64,000 nt of DNA from Cytobacillus sp. S13-E01 (GCF_029193815.1 NZ_JARFVC010000012.1:23977-87976); one strand, 5' to 3'; positions 55,081-63,532 are shown, counted from the stretch's first letter. Numbers and translations: made by a program. The notes: generated by a model not told the origin, from the letters alone.

Positions 55081-55214
55081 AGAAACACGGGGACGGTTCG
55101 TATAGGGGTCAATCGGAAGTTTTGCACGCAAAAAGGCACAACTAGTGGATAATGCTAGCTGTGCCTTAGCTTCTTTTTATGCGTTTTAACTAAATGCAAA
55201 ATTTTTGATTGCCC
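55081..55214 (+). mobile_element. IS remnant with terminal inverted repeats, inside a broken repeat B
   Basis: After the half repeat GAAACACGGGGACGGTT comes GGGTCAATCGGAAGTTTTGC (55106), then a terminator-like hairpin (AAGGCACA...TGTGCCTT) and finally TGCAAAATTTTTGATTGCCC (55195-55214), the imperfect complement of the left end. It looks like an IS or MITE of about 109 bp reduced to its ends; an IS1182-like origin is possible but unproven. Confidence 0.5.
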
Positions 55215-55401
55215 GGGAAGAATGAAGTCGCGGTCCCCTGCCTATGGGGTTTCAATGTTTTGGTTTTTCCTTATTTTTTGTCTTTTTAGGTGTTTTTTAC
55301 TTGAAACAATCTTATTTGTATCCATTGATAGTTGTTTGCGGACATAACTTCCCCCTCCCCACTAAAGAGGCTTTTTTGAGTAGGTATTCAGTTTGAACCA
55401 T
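55215..55401. other. Non-coding region
   Basis: T-rich, without an ORF or recognised motif. It follows the IS remnant and precedes the IS91 transposase end. Confidence 0.3.
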
Positions 55402-55792
55402 TTAAGGTAAAGCCTCAGAAGCACTTTTAAGATGTCCTTTTTTACAAGCTGGACAAAGGGTGACATCTTTTTTTATAAGGATAGATAGAACTTCGGTAGT
55501 GCTTAATCCTTCAAATACAGGTTTGTAGGTAGGGCTGTTTGTCAGCCTCCTACAGAGTGTGAGTTTGGTCTTTTTATTCCGATTCGCTAAGATTCCATAG
55601 TGTCTAATTTTCACAAATCCCTTCGGGAGAATATGCATTAAGAATCTTCGAATAAACTCTTTACCTGTCATTGTCACGGTCTTTTGTTGATTGTTATTTT
55701 TATAGTCTTTCACTTGTATCGTTACTGAGTCTTTGTTTATATAGACGATTCGATTATTAGATATGGCAATACGATGAGTGTAACGACCAAGG
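55402..55792 (-). pseudogene. IS91-family transposase, C-terminal fragment
   Basis: About 130 codons reading GRYTHRIAISNNRIVYINK, then GKEFIRRFLMHILPKGFVKI, RHYGILANRN and a terminal CPACKKG. This is the conserved C-terminal half of Y2-type IS91/IS801 transposases (YxGRYTHR; FIRRFLxHxLPxGFxxIRHYG). The catalytic YxxxY/HUH part is gone. The frame opens only through a repeat B copy (55791-55834), so the break lies at the repeat. It is inactive. Confidence 0.88.
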
Positions 55793-56004
55793 AAACACGG
55801 GGACGGATCTCGTGTTTCCCTAATCATTTCCATTTAACTTATAAAAGGGACGGGGGGACAGGTACCCTGTCCCATTTTATTGATAATATTACGATATGGG
55901 CTAAAGTGTCCATCTGGAGTTTGAAGCAAGTGCATAGAAAGAAAAATGGCCCTCCATTGAGGGCTTTGGGCTATTTTAGCAACTTATGTATTTTTATTTT
56001 AGAT
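55791..56004 (+). repeat. Repeat B with repeat D and the MazF-side flank (block 2)
   Basis: Repeat B at 55791-55834, repeat D at 55858-55876 and a flank essentially identical to block 3 at 63533-63746, indicating recent copying. Confidence 0.9.
55940..55966 (-). terminator. Terminator of the MazF-like gene
   Basis: On the minus strand GCCCTC-AATG-GAGGGC is followed by CATTTTTC. It lies 40 bases behind the stop codon. The same hairpin recurs in the two other copies of the block. Confidence 0.75.
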
Positions 56005-56370
56005 TTAACTTGTTGTTTTGGATCCACCCGTTCTTAGTGCCAAATAAGCAGTCAGAACTCTATTAAAATCTAATTCTTGTAATTCCCCACGATATGTGTT
56101 CGGTATTAAACTTAAATCGAATGATAAAGAAGAATCGATTTCGGCGTATGACTTTTTATCTAGTTGAGCTGCTTCCCAATGGACAATTTGAATTCGGTTT
56201 GGAAAACGGGTCGATGGCTCAGAACCAGTGATTTTAACCAATACAGCGATTGTAGTTCCATCAGGTTTAATAGACATAATTAAAGCCGGACGTGTCTTAC
56301 CTGCAGCTTCGCCCGGCTTTATAGGTGGTTTAAAAGGGAAATATAAATCGTAAATTTCGCCTGCTTTCAT
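56005..56370 (-). CDS. PemK/MazF-like toxin (intact copy)
   Basis: 121 residues. MKAGEIYDLYFPFKPPIKPG, then GKTRPALIMSIKPDGTTIAV and VHWEAAQLDKKSYAEID are consistent with the PemK/MazF SH3-like barrel (an early GxIYxxxF and KTRPALI), a family of ribosome-independent mRNA interferases. The ATG overlaps the TAA of an upstream gene (TAATG), whose only surviving part is 14 codons, so the usual partner or antitoxin gene has been removed. The C-terminal fragment (52480) and a further copy at the window end (63747) are nearly identical. Activity is unproven. Confidence 0.85.
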   Translation of the reverse strand: MKAGEIYDLYFPFKPPIKPGEAAGKTRPALIMSIKPDGTTIAVLVKITGSEPSTRFPNRIQIVHWEAAQLDKKSYAEIDSSLSFDLSLIPNTYRGELQELDFNRVLTAYLALRTGGSKTTS

Positions 56371-56414
56371 TAGTCTTCTAACCAGCGCAAATGCTGTGGA
56401 TTGTTGTAATCTAT
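56370..56414 (-). pseudogene. C-terminal stub of the gene upstream of the MazF-like toxin
   Basis: The frame IDYNNPQHLRWLED ends in a TAA that overlaps the toxin ATG. Upstream it runs straight into repeat B at 56415. A short upstream gene coupled to a PemK-like toxin is normally its antitoxin, so this is probably the tail of a lost partner. Confidence 0.55.
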
Positions 56415-56674
56415 GGAAACACCGGGACGGATCTCGTGTTTACCTAATTATTCCCATTCCGACTAATTTACAAATATTTTTCTTTTTCAGGAAAACTAGA
56501 AGGGATTTAGAACCAGTTGTTGATTATCAATAAAGAACCGCACAAACTGCTTTTCTTCAATACTTTCATTTTCACTCACCCACTCTTTTATTCTCCAATC
56601 GAATTTACAAACATTCATTTTATTTATTAAATTAATCATCTTTTTTGAAACACGAGGACCGTCCCCGTGTTTCC
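56415..56674 (+). repeat. Complete element B-C-B' (260 bp), copy 1
   Basis: Left end GGAAACACCGGGACGG, body with CTTTTTCAGGAAAACTAGAA, CACCCACTCTTTTATTCTCC and ATTAATCATCTTTTTT, right end GAAACACGAGGACCGTCCCC plus GTGTTTCC. The two ends are inverted copies of repeat B, so the unit has the shape of a MITE or a REPIN. It has no coding capacity. Confidence 0.88.
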
Positions 56675-56774
56675 GATCATTTGAAGAAAGCTGTGGGCTT
56701 TAAACCGGAAACTACGATTGAAGAAGGACTCCAGAAATTTGCCGATTGGTATGTAGATTATTATAAGGTGAAGG
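56675..56774 (+). pseudogene. NAD-dependent epimerase C-terminal fragment, copy 1
   Basis: The frame reads DHLKKAVGFKPETTIEEGLQ and KFADWYVDYYKVK. This matches the C-terminus of UDP-glucuronate 4-epimerase/GalE-like SDR proteins (GFxPxTxIEEGLxxFxxWYxxYY). It is flanked on both sides by repeat B. Confidence 0.75.
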
Positions 56775-57115
56775 AGAAACACGGGGACGGTACTCGTGTT
56801 TCCCTAGTTATTCCCATTCTGACTAATTTACAAATATTTTTCTTTTTCAGGAAGGGAAACATCGGGACGGATCTCGTGTTTACCTAATTATTCCCATTCC
56901 GACTAATTTACAAATATTTTTCTTTTTCAGGAAAACTAGAAGGGATTTAGAACCAGTTGTTGAATATCAATAAAGAACCGCACAAACTGCTTTTCTTCAA
57001 TACTTTTCATTTTCACTCACCCACTCTTTTATTCTCCAATCGAATTTACAAACATTCATTTTATTTATTAAATTAATCATCTTTTTTGAAACACGAGGAC
57101 CGTCCCCATGTTTCC
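56775..57115 (+). repeat. Truncated B-C element followed by complete B-C-B' copy 2
   Basis: A repeat B with about 55 bases of C body (56775-56853) is interrupted by a second full unit (56854-57115) with ends GGGAAACATCGGGACGG and GAAACACGAGGACCGTCCCC. The full unit is nearly identical to the one at 56415-56674, so this is a nested or tandem duplication. Confidence 0.85.
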
Positions 57116-57170
57116 GATCAATTGAAGAAAGCTCGATTGGTATGTAGATTATTATAAGGTGAAGTAAGTA
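57116..57170 (+). pseudogene. NAD-dependent epimerase C-terminal fragment, copy 2 (deleted)
   Basis: GATCAATTGAAGAAAGCT and GATTGGTATGTAGATTATTA match copy 1, but the middle (VGFKPETTIEEGLQKFA) is deleted. It ends GGTGAAGTAA, the natural stop of the epimerase, which suggests that this is the original locus. Confidence 0.65.
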
Positions 57171-57222
57171 AAGGCTTCTCTAGAATTAGCCATAAGAACT
57201 CAGCTTAATAGTGGGTGAGTAA

Positions 57223-58455
57223 ATGAGTGAATATATTTCAAGTAGATATACTGATAAACTAGATAATAGGATTATTGATATAACGTATGATGATATCAGA
57301 GCTCTGTTTTTCGAGAATGAACGGGATAAAAAAGAGTGTGAAGCAGTAACAAAAGACACTTATGCAGGAAATAATTATTATTCCGGTATTCCAGGAAATG
57401 AACACTTGGACCTTTATAAAGAATTTCTATACAGAGACCCGAAAACGTCAGGTTTTATCATGAAGTATCCACATGGGATTGTTATTCGACAAGCGGAAAG
57501 AAATAATTATTATCGTGGAGAAAATCAAATCTACTCAAAAAGTGTACCATCATTAACTAGAAGGCTTAACCAATATAATAGTGAGGGAGATAAAGAACTT
57601 TATAAGCTTTTAGCAGATATGCGGATTGCAGAATTTGGAATGTTTCTGTTTGAATTCGACTTAGTAAAGAATTGGGCAACACGTTATGGTGATGTCCTAT
57701 TCGAAGCTTTAGCGCAACATTACGGTTTGGAGACATATTGGCTAGATATTACAAATGATTTTAATGTTGCTCTGTTTTTTGCGACCTGCTATTACGACGG
57801 CATTGAAAAACGGTGGAAACCCTTAACAAAAGAGATGATAGAGAAATCCGAAAGTACGAAATACGGGATGATTTTTCATATACCACAATGGCAGATTAGT
57901 ACTAAAAGCATGTTTAATGTTGCTGGGAAATACTCAAGTAATGATGAAGAAAAAATCCTGATTAATGACGTTTTGCCAATCGGATTCCAGCCATTCATGA
58001 GATGTCATATGCAGCATGGCTACGGTATAAGAATGGTGGATGAATTTCCTCTTCAAGAAGACAGTACCTTTGAAAAATTAAGATTTCGTCATTCTGAAAA
58101 ATTATCTAAAGAAATATATGAACGAATGGATCAAGGTAGGTTGATTTACCCTCATGAAGGACTTTTAGATTTAATGGATATTATAGAGGGCATTAAACAA
58201 TCCAGTGTTTTCACTGAAGAGTCCTTTGATTATGCATTTAATAACAATAATTATTTTACTGATAAAGCAAAATGTAGAATATTACTTTGTGAATCAAGCA
58301 TTCTTGGTGATAAAAGGATCAATATTGGAAAGTCACATCCTTATCACCTTAGTAGACAGAGAAGACGAAGGTTAGACAGGATGTATGAAGATTTTTCTAT
58401 TGAAAAAGAATATGGTATTAAATTGATGACTAGAAAATCTGCATATAGATCTTAA
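57223..58455 (+). CDS. FRG-domain protein
   Basis: 410 residues. The FRG signature appears as YYRGENQIYSKSVPSLTRRL at about 95-115, followed by FEALAQHYGLETYWLDITND and NVALFFATCYY, the usual FRG core (AQHYGLPTRLLDWT-like, then ALFFA). It is cytoplasmic, with no membrane segment. RBS AGTGGGTGAG. FRG proteins of unknown biochemical role occur in defence islands and toxin-like loci. Here it is convergent with a RES/VPA1262-like operon. Confidence 0.88.
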   Translation: MSEYISSRYTDKLDNRIIDITYDDIRALFFENERDKKECEAVTKDTYAGNNYYSGIPGNEHLDLYKEFLYRDPKTSGFIMKYPHGIVIRQAERNNYYRGENQIYSKSVPSLTRRLNQYNSEGDKELYKLLADMRIAEFGMFLFEFDLVKNWATRYGDVLFEALAQHYGLETYWLDITNDFNVALFFATCYYDGIEKRWKPLTKEMIEKSESTKYGMIFHIPQWQISTKSMFNVAGKYSSNDEEKILINDVLPIGFQPFMRCHMQHGYGIRMVDEFPLQEDSTFEKLRFRHSEKLSKEIYERMDQGRLIYPHEGLLDLMDIIEGIKQSSVFTEESFDYAFNNNNYFTDKAKCRILLCESSILGDKRINIGKSHPYHLSRQRRRRLDRMYEDFSIEKEYGIKLMTRKSAYRS

Positions 58456-58490
58456 AAAAAATAAGTTTTTTGCTTTATTAAGGGTGAATG

Positions 58491-58530
58491 GCACAGAGTC
58501 TGATCCAAAGGACAGAACAGGCTCTGTATA
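58491..58530. terminator. Hairpin between convergent genes
   Basis: ACAGAG and CTCTGT arms, extended by partial pairing, around a long loop, 35 bases behind the FRG gene. It may act as a weak bidirectional terminator. Confidence 0.4.
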
Positions 58531-58534
58531 CCAT

Positions 58535-59122
58535 TTATTTACTCTCGCCGATTATGACAAGTTCTTCTTGAATGACCCCATCAGGATCAAATGCTTTTGC
58601 GTAAGAGGTTGGCTCTAATCTTTCTTTAAAAATCACAATGTTTCCTTGCTCCTCATCAGACTTAGAGGACAGATAGAGGATACCTTCAAATAACCCAGAG
58701 TCATAAACAGTTTGTGCAAGAAGCTGGGTAGGAGCCATTTGGCCATGATCATTAGACCTTTGCCAACTGCCTGTCATTTCCTGTATGGTGGTATCTAGTA
58801 GATATAAGTTTTTTTCATCACGCAAATCCAAGAGGCGTGAAAATCGTACTTCAACCGACCAAATAATGAATGGAGGAAACTTCCTTTGTTTGAAATTTAA
58901 TGTTTCGTCCATAGTTGTTTCAATTTCCTCGGCTAAATAGATGGCTGGATAGGATCCCTTTGTATGAAAACGTCCGGATGAATATTGATATCCATTTCCA
59001 GATAAAGGGGTATCACCGTCTATTAAATACTTTAGATTCATAAGTCGGAAACAGTTTGCCATGTAGGGAACAGGGTGAATCTTCGTAAGTTGAATTTTTA
59101 ATTGGTCCATTTTTAACATCAT
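58535..59122 (-). CDS. RES-domain protein
   Basis: 195 residues. The RES core is visible: FRLMNLKYLIDGDTPLSGNG, GYQYSSGRFHTKGSYPAIYL, AEEIETTMDE, with the Arg, the two Tyr-type positions and the Glu/Ser of NAD-degrading RES toxins, then a C-terminal GILYLSSKSDEEQGNIVIF. RES proteins of Xre-RES toxin-antitoxin pairs destroy NAD+. Here no Xre partner is adjacent; instead the gene starts one base after the stop of the 1227-residue gene, so the two are translationally coupled. A role as NAD-depleting effector of that large protein is inferred. Confidence 0.85.
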   Translation of the reverse strand: MMLKMDQLKIQLTKIHPVPYMANCFRLMNLKYLIDGDTPLSGNGYQYSSGRFHTKGSYPAIYLAEEIETTMDETLNFKQRKFPPFIIWSVEVRFSRLLDLRDEKNLYLLDTTIQEMTGSWQRSNDHGQMAPTQLLAQTVYDSGLFEGILYLSSKSDEEQGNIVIFKERLEPTSYAKAFDPDGVIQEELVIIGESK

Positions 59123-59123
59123 C

Positions 59124-62100
59124 CTACACCCCTAGGTCTCCCAATCCTGAAAGTTCTCTATATATTTCTTCAAGAACTTTTTCTCCTTTGCCATCTTGAA
59201 TCCGTTCCCACTCTGTTTGTTCCAGTCCATGATGTTTTTCATGTAACCATTGTTGAAAACCTTCCATGTCCCCATTTAAATATAAGCCCAATCCGATTAA
59301 TTTCAAGAAAAATTCATATCCCTGTCCTTCTGTCCACGCATTCTTTAACTCACGTGGCATTACTTTCAACGTATTTGCCCATTTTCCCCATTGGCTACTT
59401 ACATCCAAAGGATTTCCAAGGTCTAACTTCCAAAGAAGCGGTAACATATCATCGCTAGCTGACTTTATTAAGTTCATGATGTTGGATTGAAGCGATCGTA
59501 TTTCCTCTGCTTCTGTTTCAGTGTCACAATTCTTTATAAACTCTTGGAGAACATCTGAAATCCATTTTAACCGGCCCATGGACTGTTCTCCTAGGGAATG
59601 AAGGAAAATTCCAGACTTGAGCATGCTGTTAATCTGTTCTATGCTACGGAAAAAGATTGTTTGTGTACTAAAGTAAACAGAAAGTTTTCGAATGAGTGAC
59701 ACATTTTTGTCTTCAATCAAATCCAAAAGTGCTTGATTTTCCTCTTGAAGTTCACCATGCTCTGTTAGGATTGCTAGTGAATAGAGGACATCATCGAGTA
59801 GCAGCTGATCCGATGGTAGCGTCCAAATGGATGGATGTAAGTACTCCTTAAAATAATTAAAAATGGTTACCACTAGTGCTTTTTCATCTTCTGAAAATAC
59901 TCTGTCTATACTGATCTTTTCAAGGGCACTGAGTCCTGTGAAAAGTCCTACTAATAGCCTGATACTATCAGAATGCCATTTGCTATAGTTTGTCGATTTC
60001 AACAGTGGATTGAGATATAGATGCCAAGGAAGCTTTTTTAGGAAGTCATGATTATACCAATCTGTCCACTGATCTCCGAACTGTACCAATAGAATGTTAA
60101 CGATTCTTTTAAGATTCTTATGGTCGGTTGAAGCATGAAAATAGTATGGTTCCTTTGTCGTTATGTTTGTAACCCACTGATGGATCATTTTCATTCTTGT
60201 AGCAGAAACAAAATCAGGTTGATGTTGATTTATATGGTCGAGCAGCTCAGTAAGAAACGGCTGCCTGATTCTCATGATAAACGGCAAGTCTTTGTCGGAT
60301 AAAGAAGACGTTAATAAATATGGTAAGTGCGAATGTAACGCATCTTTCCACTGTTCTTCTTTGTATAGCGTACCTAAATAGGTAAGCAACACTTTTTTCT
60401 TTATTTCGTTTGAAATGGTCAATTTGCCAAAGGTGGAAGCTTGATGGCTATCCAATATACTAAAAAGAATTATTCTTGTTGCAATCTCACTTGAACTAAA
60501 TGCTTCGTTAAAAGATTCCTTCCTGCTCAATAAATAAAGAAAATGAGGAAGCAGTACAAAATTCTGGTCAAGTTCAGAAAAATAGGCATTAGAATTTAAA
60601 TGATATAAATATGATGCATAAAAGTGGTTTTGCTTCAATAATCGTTCGTATTCATACGAATAATGATAAAGGTCATAAAATGCAAGATGACTTGCAAGGG
60701 ATTCATTCCTTTCCTCAAACACTGCCCTTAAAGTAAACCATCCTCGGTCACTTTGATTCATTGTTTCCTTTATTTGCCTTTCAATGGATTGCAGTCGGGT
60801 AAGGAGAAAGTCGGTTAAATCCTTATCCATTAAAATTTCATCTGCAAGAATGTTGCTCCCATGGTAGTTCCAGAAAGATAGTGCATCAAAGAGTTGTGTA
60901 AGGTCAGCATAATCATCACTTTTCTGCATTTGTGCTTTTAGGATTTGTTGTTTAATGGTTTGAGTGACTTGCTCTTTTTTATCAGCCCTCACTTCCCATG
61001 TATAAGTACCATTGTAATCTTCAAAAAGACCTTCATTTATACATTCCTCTAATAATTTTACTGAATTATTTTCTTCCGTTTGGAGTAAAAGGGAAATAAT
61101 CCTCTCCCATCCCGGAAATGACTTTAAACCGCCTGGAAGAATGGTTTTATTAGGAACTGAGGCAGACTTGCGGTTTCTTGAATTTGAAAACAGCATTTCT
61201 GCTTTGGCTTCTTTTCTGCCTGTTATTTTACCTTCTCTGAGTTCATGTATATATGAGATCACGCTTTCTAACACACTTGATGGAATTTTAATCATAATAC
61301 CTGGAAACTTTTGACCGACGCTATGAAAAGACGTTCCAAGCATATATGCTGTGTAACCAGTTTTGTTTTCTAAAAGTAGAAATCTGTCATGGAATTGTTG
61401 CTCAGATGCCTTCTTGCTTTGAACATTGATGATTTCCATATTAGCAGGTAAGAGGGTACTGTTTTTATCGATGTAGTTTTTCACATATTCGAGTGGTGAA
61501 AGATTCTCATCATTTCGCTTATTTGATAAGCTAGTAATAATCTCAATAGGCAAATTTGTCTTCATACGTGATAAGAATTGCCCTACGGATTCATGCCCAA
61601 AATAAGGATCAACTAGGGTTGCTTTTTTAACATCCTTAGCTTCCAATAACGATTGAAGGTAAAGGAAGAATTGCGTCTCTCCCTCTTGTGTTGCAGGGAA
61701 GAATCTACTGGTACCGACGGACTGTTTGTTTGGTGCGAGAATAGAATTGATATCCTCTTCAAACAGGTCACTTTCGCTTACCCATGGATCAAATGAAAAC
61801 CCGTCTATCTTAATCGGATTTCTTCCATATGTTTCAACAGTTTCAACCTGTTGTTTATATTTTTCAGGAAGCTTTTCAGACCAAGGATCTCGAATACGTT
61901 TATTTACACCTCGTATGTTCATATCCATGTTTAGTGAGCGGATCAAATGAGTATCTTCATAATGTAGAAGATGGCCATGTTTGGACCATATTTTAATTTT
62001 GTAGCCAGAGATAGGTTCATTGGTTTGAAAATCTCGTGTTTCTCCCGCTTTATGAATTGTTAAAACTTCATCCAATATGATAGCTTCTCGATTTCCATGA

Positions 62101-62807
62101 TCATTCGTTAGTGAGAGATTTACGGTAAGTGGCATATGATCATTAAGTGAATCATCTGTCCATAAGGATGCGCCGGTAGTGACGTATTCTCCCTTCCATG
62201 CTCTTCCATTCAGAAACTTCCTTTCCCGATTTATTTTAAGGTGAACGCCTATTTCTTTAGTTGTGAGTGATTGGTTGTCAGTGCTTGTATAAATTTCGAT
62301 GTTACCAAACCGATAGCTGTCGGAAGATAATAAAGAAATCCCTACCTCATTTTGAATGAGGTTTTCAAGCTCCACCATTTCTTTTTTTGCTCGAGATGTA
62401 TCAAGCTGTTCAGTGGGAAAGAGCAGAGTGAGCCAGTTTGATTTATTCATAGCGAAGTATATGTCCACAAGGGAAGTCCGGTTTGTCAGTGACTTAAGCC
62501 CCTTTTTAAGGATTTCATTATCATACGAATAAACGGTTGGACGCTTCATCCATTCGGGAAAAGAAAGCAATTCTGTATTAAATGTAAGGCTTTGATTTTC
62601 ATTCCACTCAGATACTTGTTGAATCAACTCTTCCTTTGTGATGATTCCACTTATCCGTATTAGTTTCCATCCCTTTGGTGCTCCTTGAACAAGAGAAAAC
62701 CTCAATTCTTTGAAATCAGACTCCCCAACATCTAATCCATATCCATATACAAAGTGTGCTACATTTTCTGTTTTTCTTTTGAGAAAATAAAAGGTTGATG
62801 CAAACAT
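59124..62807 (-). CDS. Large VPA1262-like protein with PLD-like domain
   Basis: 1227 residues. The N-terminal half resembles the VPA1262 family: YGYGLDVGESDFKELRFSLV at the start and a region at about 340-520 with ATLVDPYFGHESVGQFLSRM, EQQFHDRFLLL and YMLGTSFHSVGQKFPG, a phospholipase D-like fold with HDRF in place of the canonical HKD. The C-terminal 650 residues are helical and rich in Leu and aromatic residues, without a known motif. ATG 62807 has GAGAGGATG ten bases upstream. It is coupled to the RES gene and divergent from an EVE-like gene, a context typical of antiphage systems. The function is inferred. Confidence 0.75.
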   Translation of the reverse strand: MFASTFYFLKRKTENVAHFVYGYGLDVGESDFKELRFSLVQGAPKGWKLIRISGIITKEELIQQVSEWNENQSLTFNTELLSFPEWMKRPTVYSYDNEILKKGLKSLTNRTSLVDIYFAMNKSNWLTLLFPTEQLDTSRAKKEMVELENLIQNEVGISLLSSDSYRFGNIEIYTSTDNQSLTTKEIGVHLKINRERKFLNGRAWKGEYVTTGASLWTDDSLNDHMPLTVNLSLTNDHGNREAIILDEVLTIHKAGETRDFQTNEPISGYKIKIWSKHGHLLHYEDTHLIRSLNMDMNIRGVNKRIRDPWSEKLPEKYKQQVETVETYGRNPIKIDGFSFDPWVSESDLFEEDINSILAPNKQSVGTSRFFPATQEGETQFFLYLQSLLEAKDVKKATLVDPYFGHESVGQFLSRMKTNLPIEIITSLSNKRNDENLSPLEYVKNYIDKNSTLLPANMEIINVQSKKASEQQFHDRFLLLENKTGYTAYMLGTSFHSVGQKFPGIMIKIPSSVLESVISYIHELREGKITGRKEAKAEMLFSNSRNRKSASVPNKTILPGGLKSFPGWERIISLLLQTEENNSVKLLEECINEGLFEDYNGTYTWEVRADKKEQVTQTIKQQILKAQMQKSDDYADLTQLFDALSFWNYHGSNILADEILMDKDLTDFLLTRLQSIERQIKETMNQSDRGWFTLRAVFEERNESLASHLAFYDLYHYSYEYERLLKQNHFYASYLYHLNSNAYFSELDQNFVLLPHFLYLLSRKESFNEAFSSSEIATRIILFSILDSHQASTFGKLTISNEIKKKVLLTYLGTLYKEEQWKDALHSHLPYLLTSSLSDKDLPFIMRIRQPFLTELLDHINQHQPDFVSATRMKMIHQWVTNITTKEPYYFHASTDHKNLKRIVNILLVQFGDQWTDWYNHDFLKKLPWHLYLNPLLKSTNYSKWHSDSIRLLVGLFTGLSALEKISIDRVFSEDEKALVVTIFNYFKEYLHPSIWTLPSDQLLLDDVLYSLAILTEHGELQEENQALLDLIEDKNVSLIRKLSVYFSTQTIFFRSIEQINSMLKSGIFLHSLGEQSMGRLKWISDVLQEFIKNCDTETEAEEIRSLQSNIMNLIKSASDDMLPLLWKLDLGNPLDVSSQWGKWANTLKVMPRELKNAWTEGQGYEFFLKLIGLGLYLNGDMEGFQQWLHEKHHGLEQTEWERIQDGKGEKVLEEIYRELSGLGDLGV

Positions 62808-62876
62808 ATCGAGTACATCCTCTCAATTTTTATTGAATAAAGCTTTTCACCAGTTAGGTTCTGTAATCAAAAATAT

Positions 62877-62905
62877 TTGACAATAGAGTAACATTAAAAT
62901 AAAAT
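62877..62905 (+). promoter_or_regulatory. Sigma-A promoter of the EVE-like gene
   Basis: TTGACA (62877-62882), 17-base spacer, TAAAAT (62900-62905). The start of transcription should fall near 62912, inside the first of two palindromes. Confidence 0.75.
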
Positions 62906-62910
62906 TTGTT

Positions 62911-62942
62911 CAAGTGAAACACTTGATTAAGTGAATCACTTA
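62911..62942. promoter_or_regulatory. Tandem 15-bp palindromes, candidate operator
   Basis: CAAGTGAAACACTTG (62911-62925) and TAAGTGAATCACTTA (62928-62942) share the arms AAGTG/CACTT with a 3-base centre. Their centres are 17 bases apart. Lying at the transcription start of the EVE-like gene and about 105 bases or more from the divergent VPA1262-like start, they suit binding of two repressor dimers. Confidence 0.7.
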
Positions 62943-62977
62943 TGTGAGTGTATTTACTTAAAAGGGAGTTGGATATA

Positions 62978-63526
62978 ATGGACGAAAATAATAAAATTGA
63001 ACAATTAGAACATAAAGTGGAAAAATTAACCGAGCAGGTTCTCCGATTACAGAAACAAATGCTTACGATTACCGGGGAAAAGGATGCAAACCTAATTTGG
63101 AAGCGGAATGCTACCGACGAATTTATGATAAAACTGGTCTATCCAGGTATATTTAATTACATTAATAACCCGACCGCTGGTTTTCCGAAAAACCGAAAAA
63201 AAATAGCGCAGGAACTTAAACCTGGACAATATATGTTTTTATACGTTACCTCACCAGAGAAGAAAATTATTGGATTGACTAAGGTCGTAAGTGAAATGAA
63301 TGTAACGGAAGGAAGATGGCCGTATTCTGTAGACCTTGAGTGGGTAATTAACCCAAAACCAGGGGTGAAATTCTCCGATGTCGGGCTTGATATACGTCCG
63401 CGCCCGGGAGACACTCTGTATGCATTGTCTGAAGAAAAAGCACAAGAGCTGATTGATACGTTGAATAAACAAATAGATTTAGATCAGAGTACGCTTGATT
63501 ACTTAGCTGGTAAGTATAAAGAATAG
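62978..63526 (+). CDS. Coiled-coil protein with EVE-like domain
   Basis: 182 residues. An N-terminal coiled coil (KIEQLEHKVEKLTEQVLRLQ) is followed by an EVE/PUA-like domain: KPGQYMFLYVTSPEKKIIGL, then WPYSVDLEW and DIRPRPGDTLYALSEEKAQE. EVE domains read modified bases and often accompany modification-dependent restriction. ATG 62978 has AAAGGGAG nine bases upstream. It is monocistronic, divergent from the VPA1262-RES operon and preceded by a promoter with twin palindromes. It ends at repeat B without a terminator. Confidence 0.75.
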   Translation: MDENNKIEQLEHKVEKLTEQVLRLQKQMLTITGEKDANLIWKRNATDEFMIKLVYPGIFNYINNPTAGFPKNRKKIAQELKPGQYMFLYVTSPEKKIIGLTKVVSEMNVTEGRWPYSVDLEWVINPKPGVKFSDVGLDIRPRPGDTLYALSEEKAQELIDTLNKQIDLDQSTLDYLAGKYKE

Positions 63527-63532
63527 GATAAA

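Noticed and set aside
54900..55082. Short ORFs made of repeats B and D (also 55774-56037 and 52723-52956)
   Set aside because: The same peptide fragments appear wherever the repeats occur, without RBS; they are read-through of non-coding repeats.
51893..57115. CRISPR-like spacing of repeat B
   Set aside because: Repeat distances are irregular, from under 100 bases to over a kilobase, the spacers hold gene fragments, orientation varies and no cas gene is present.
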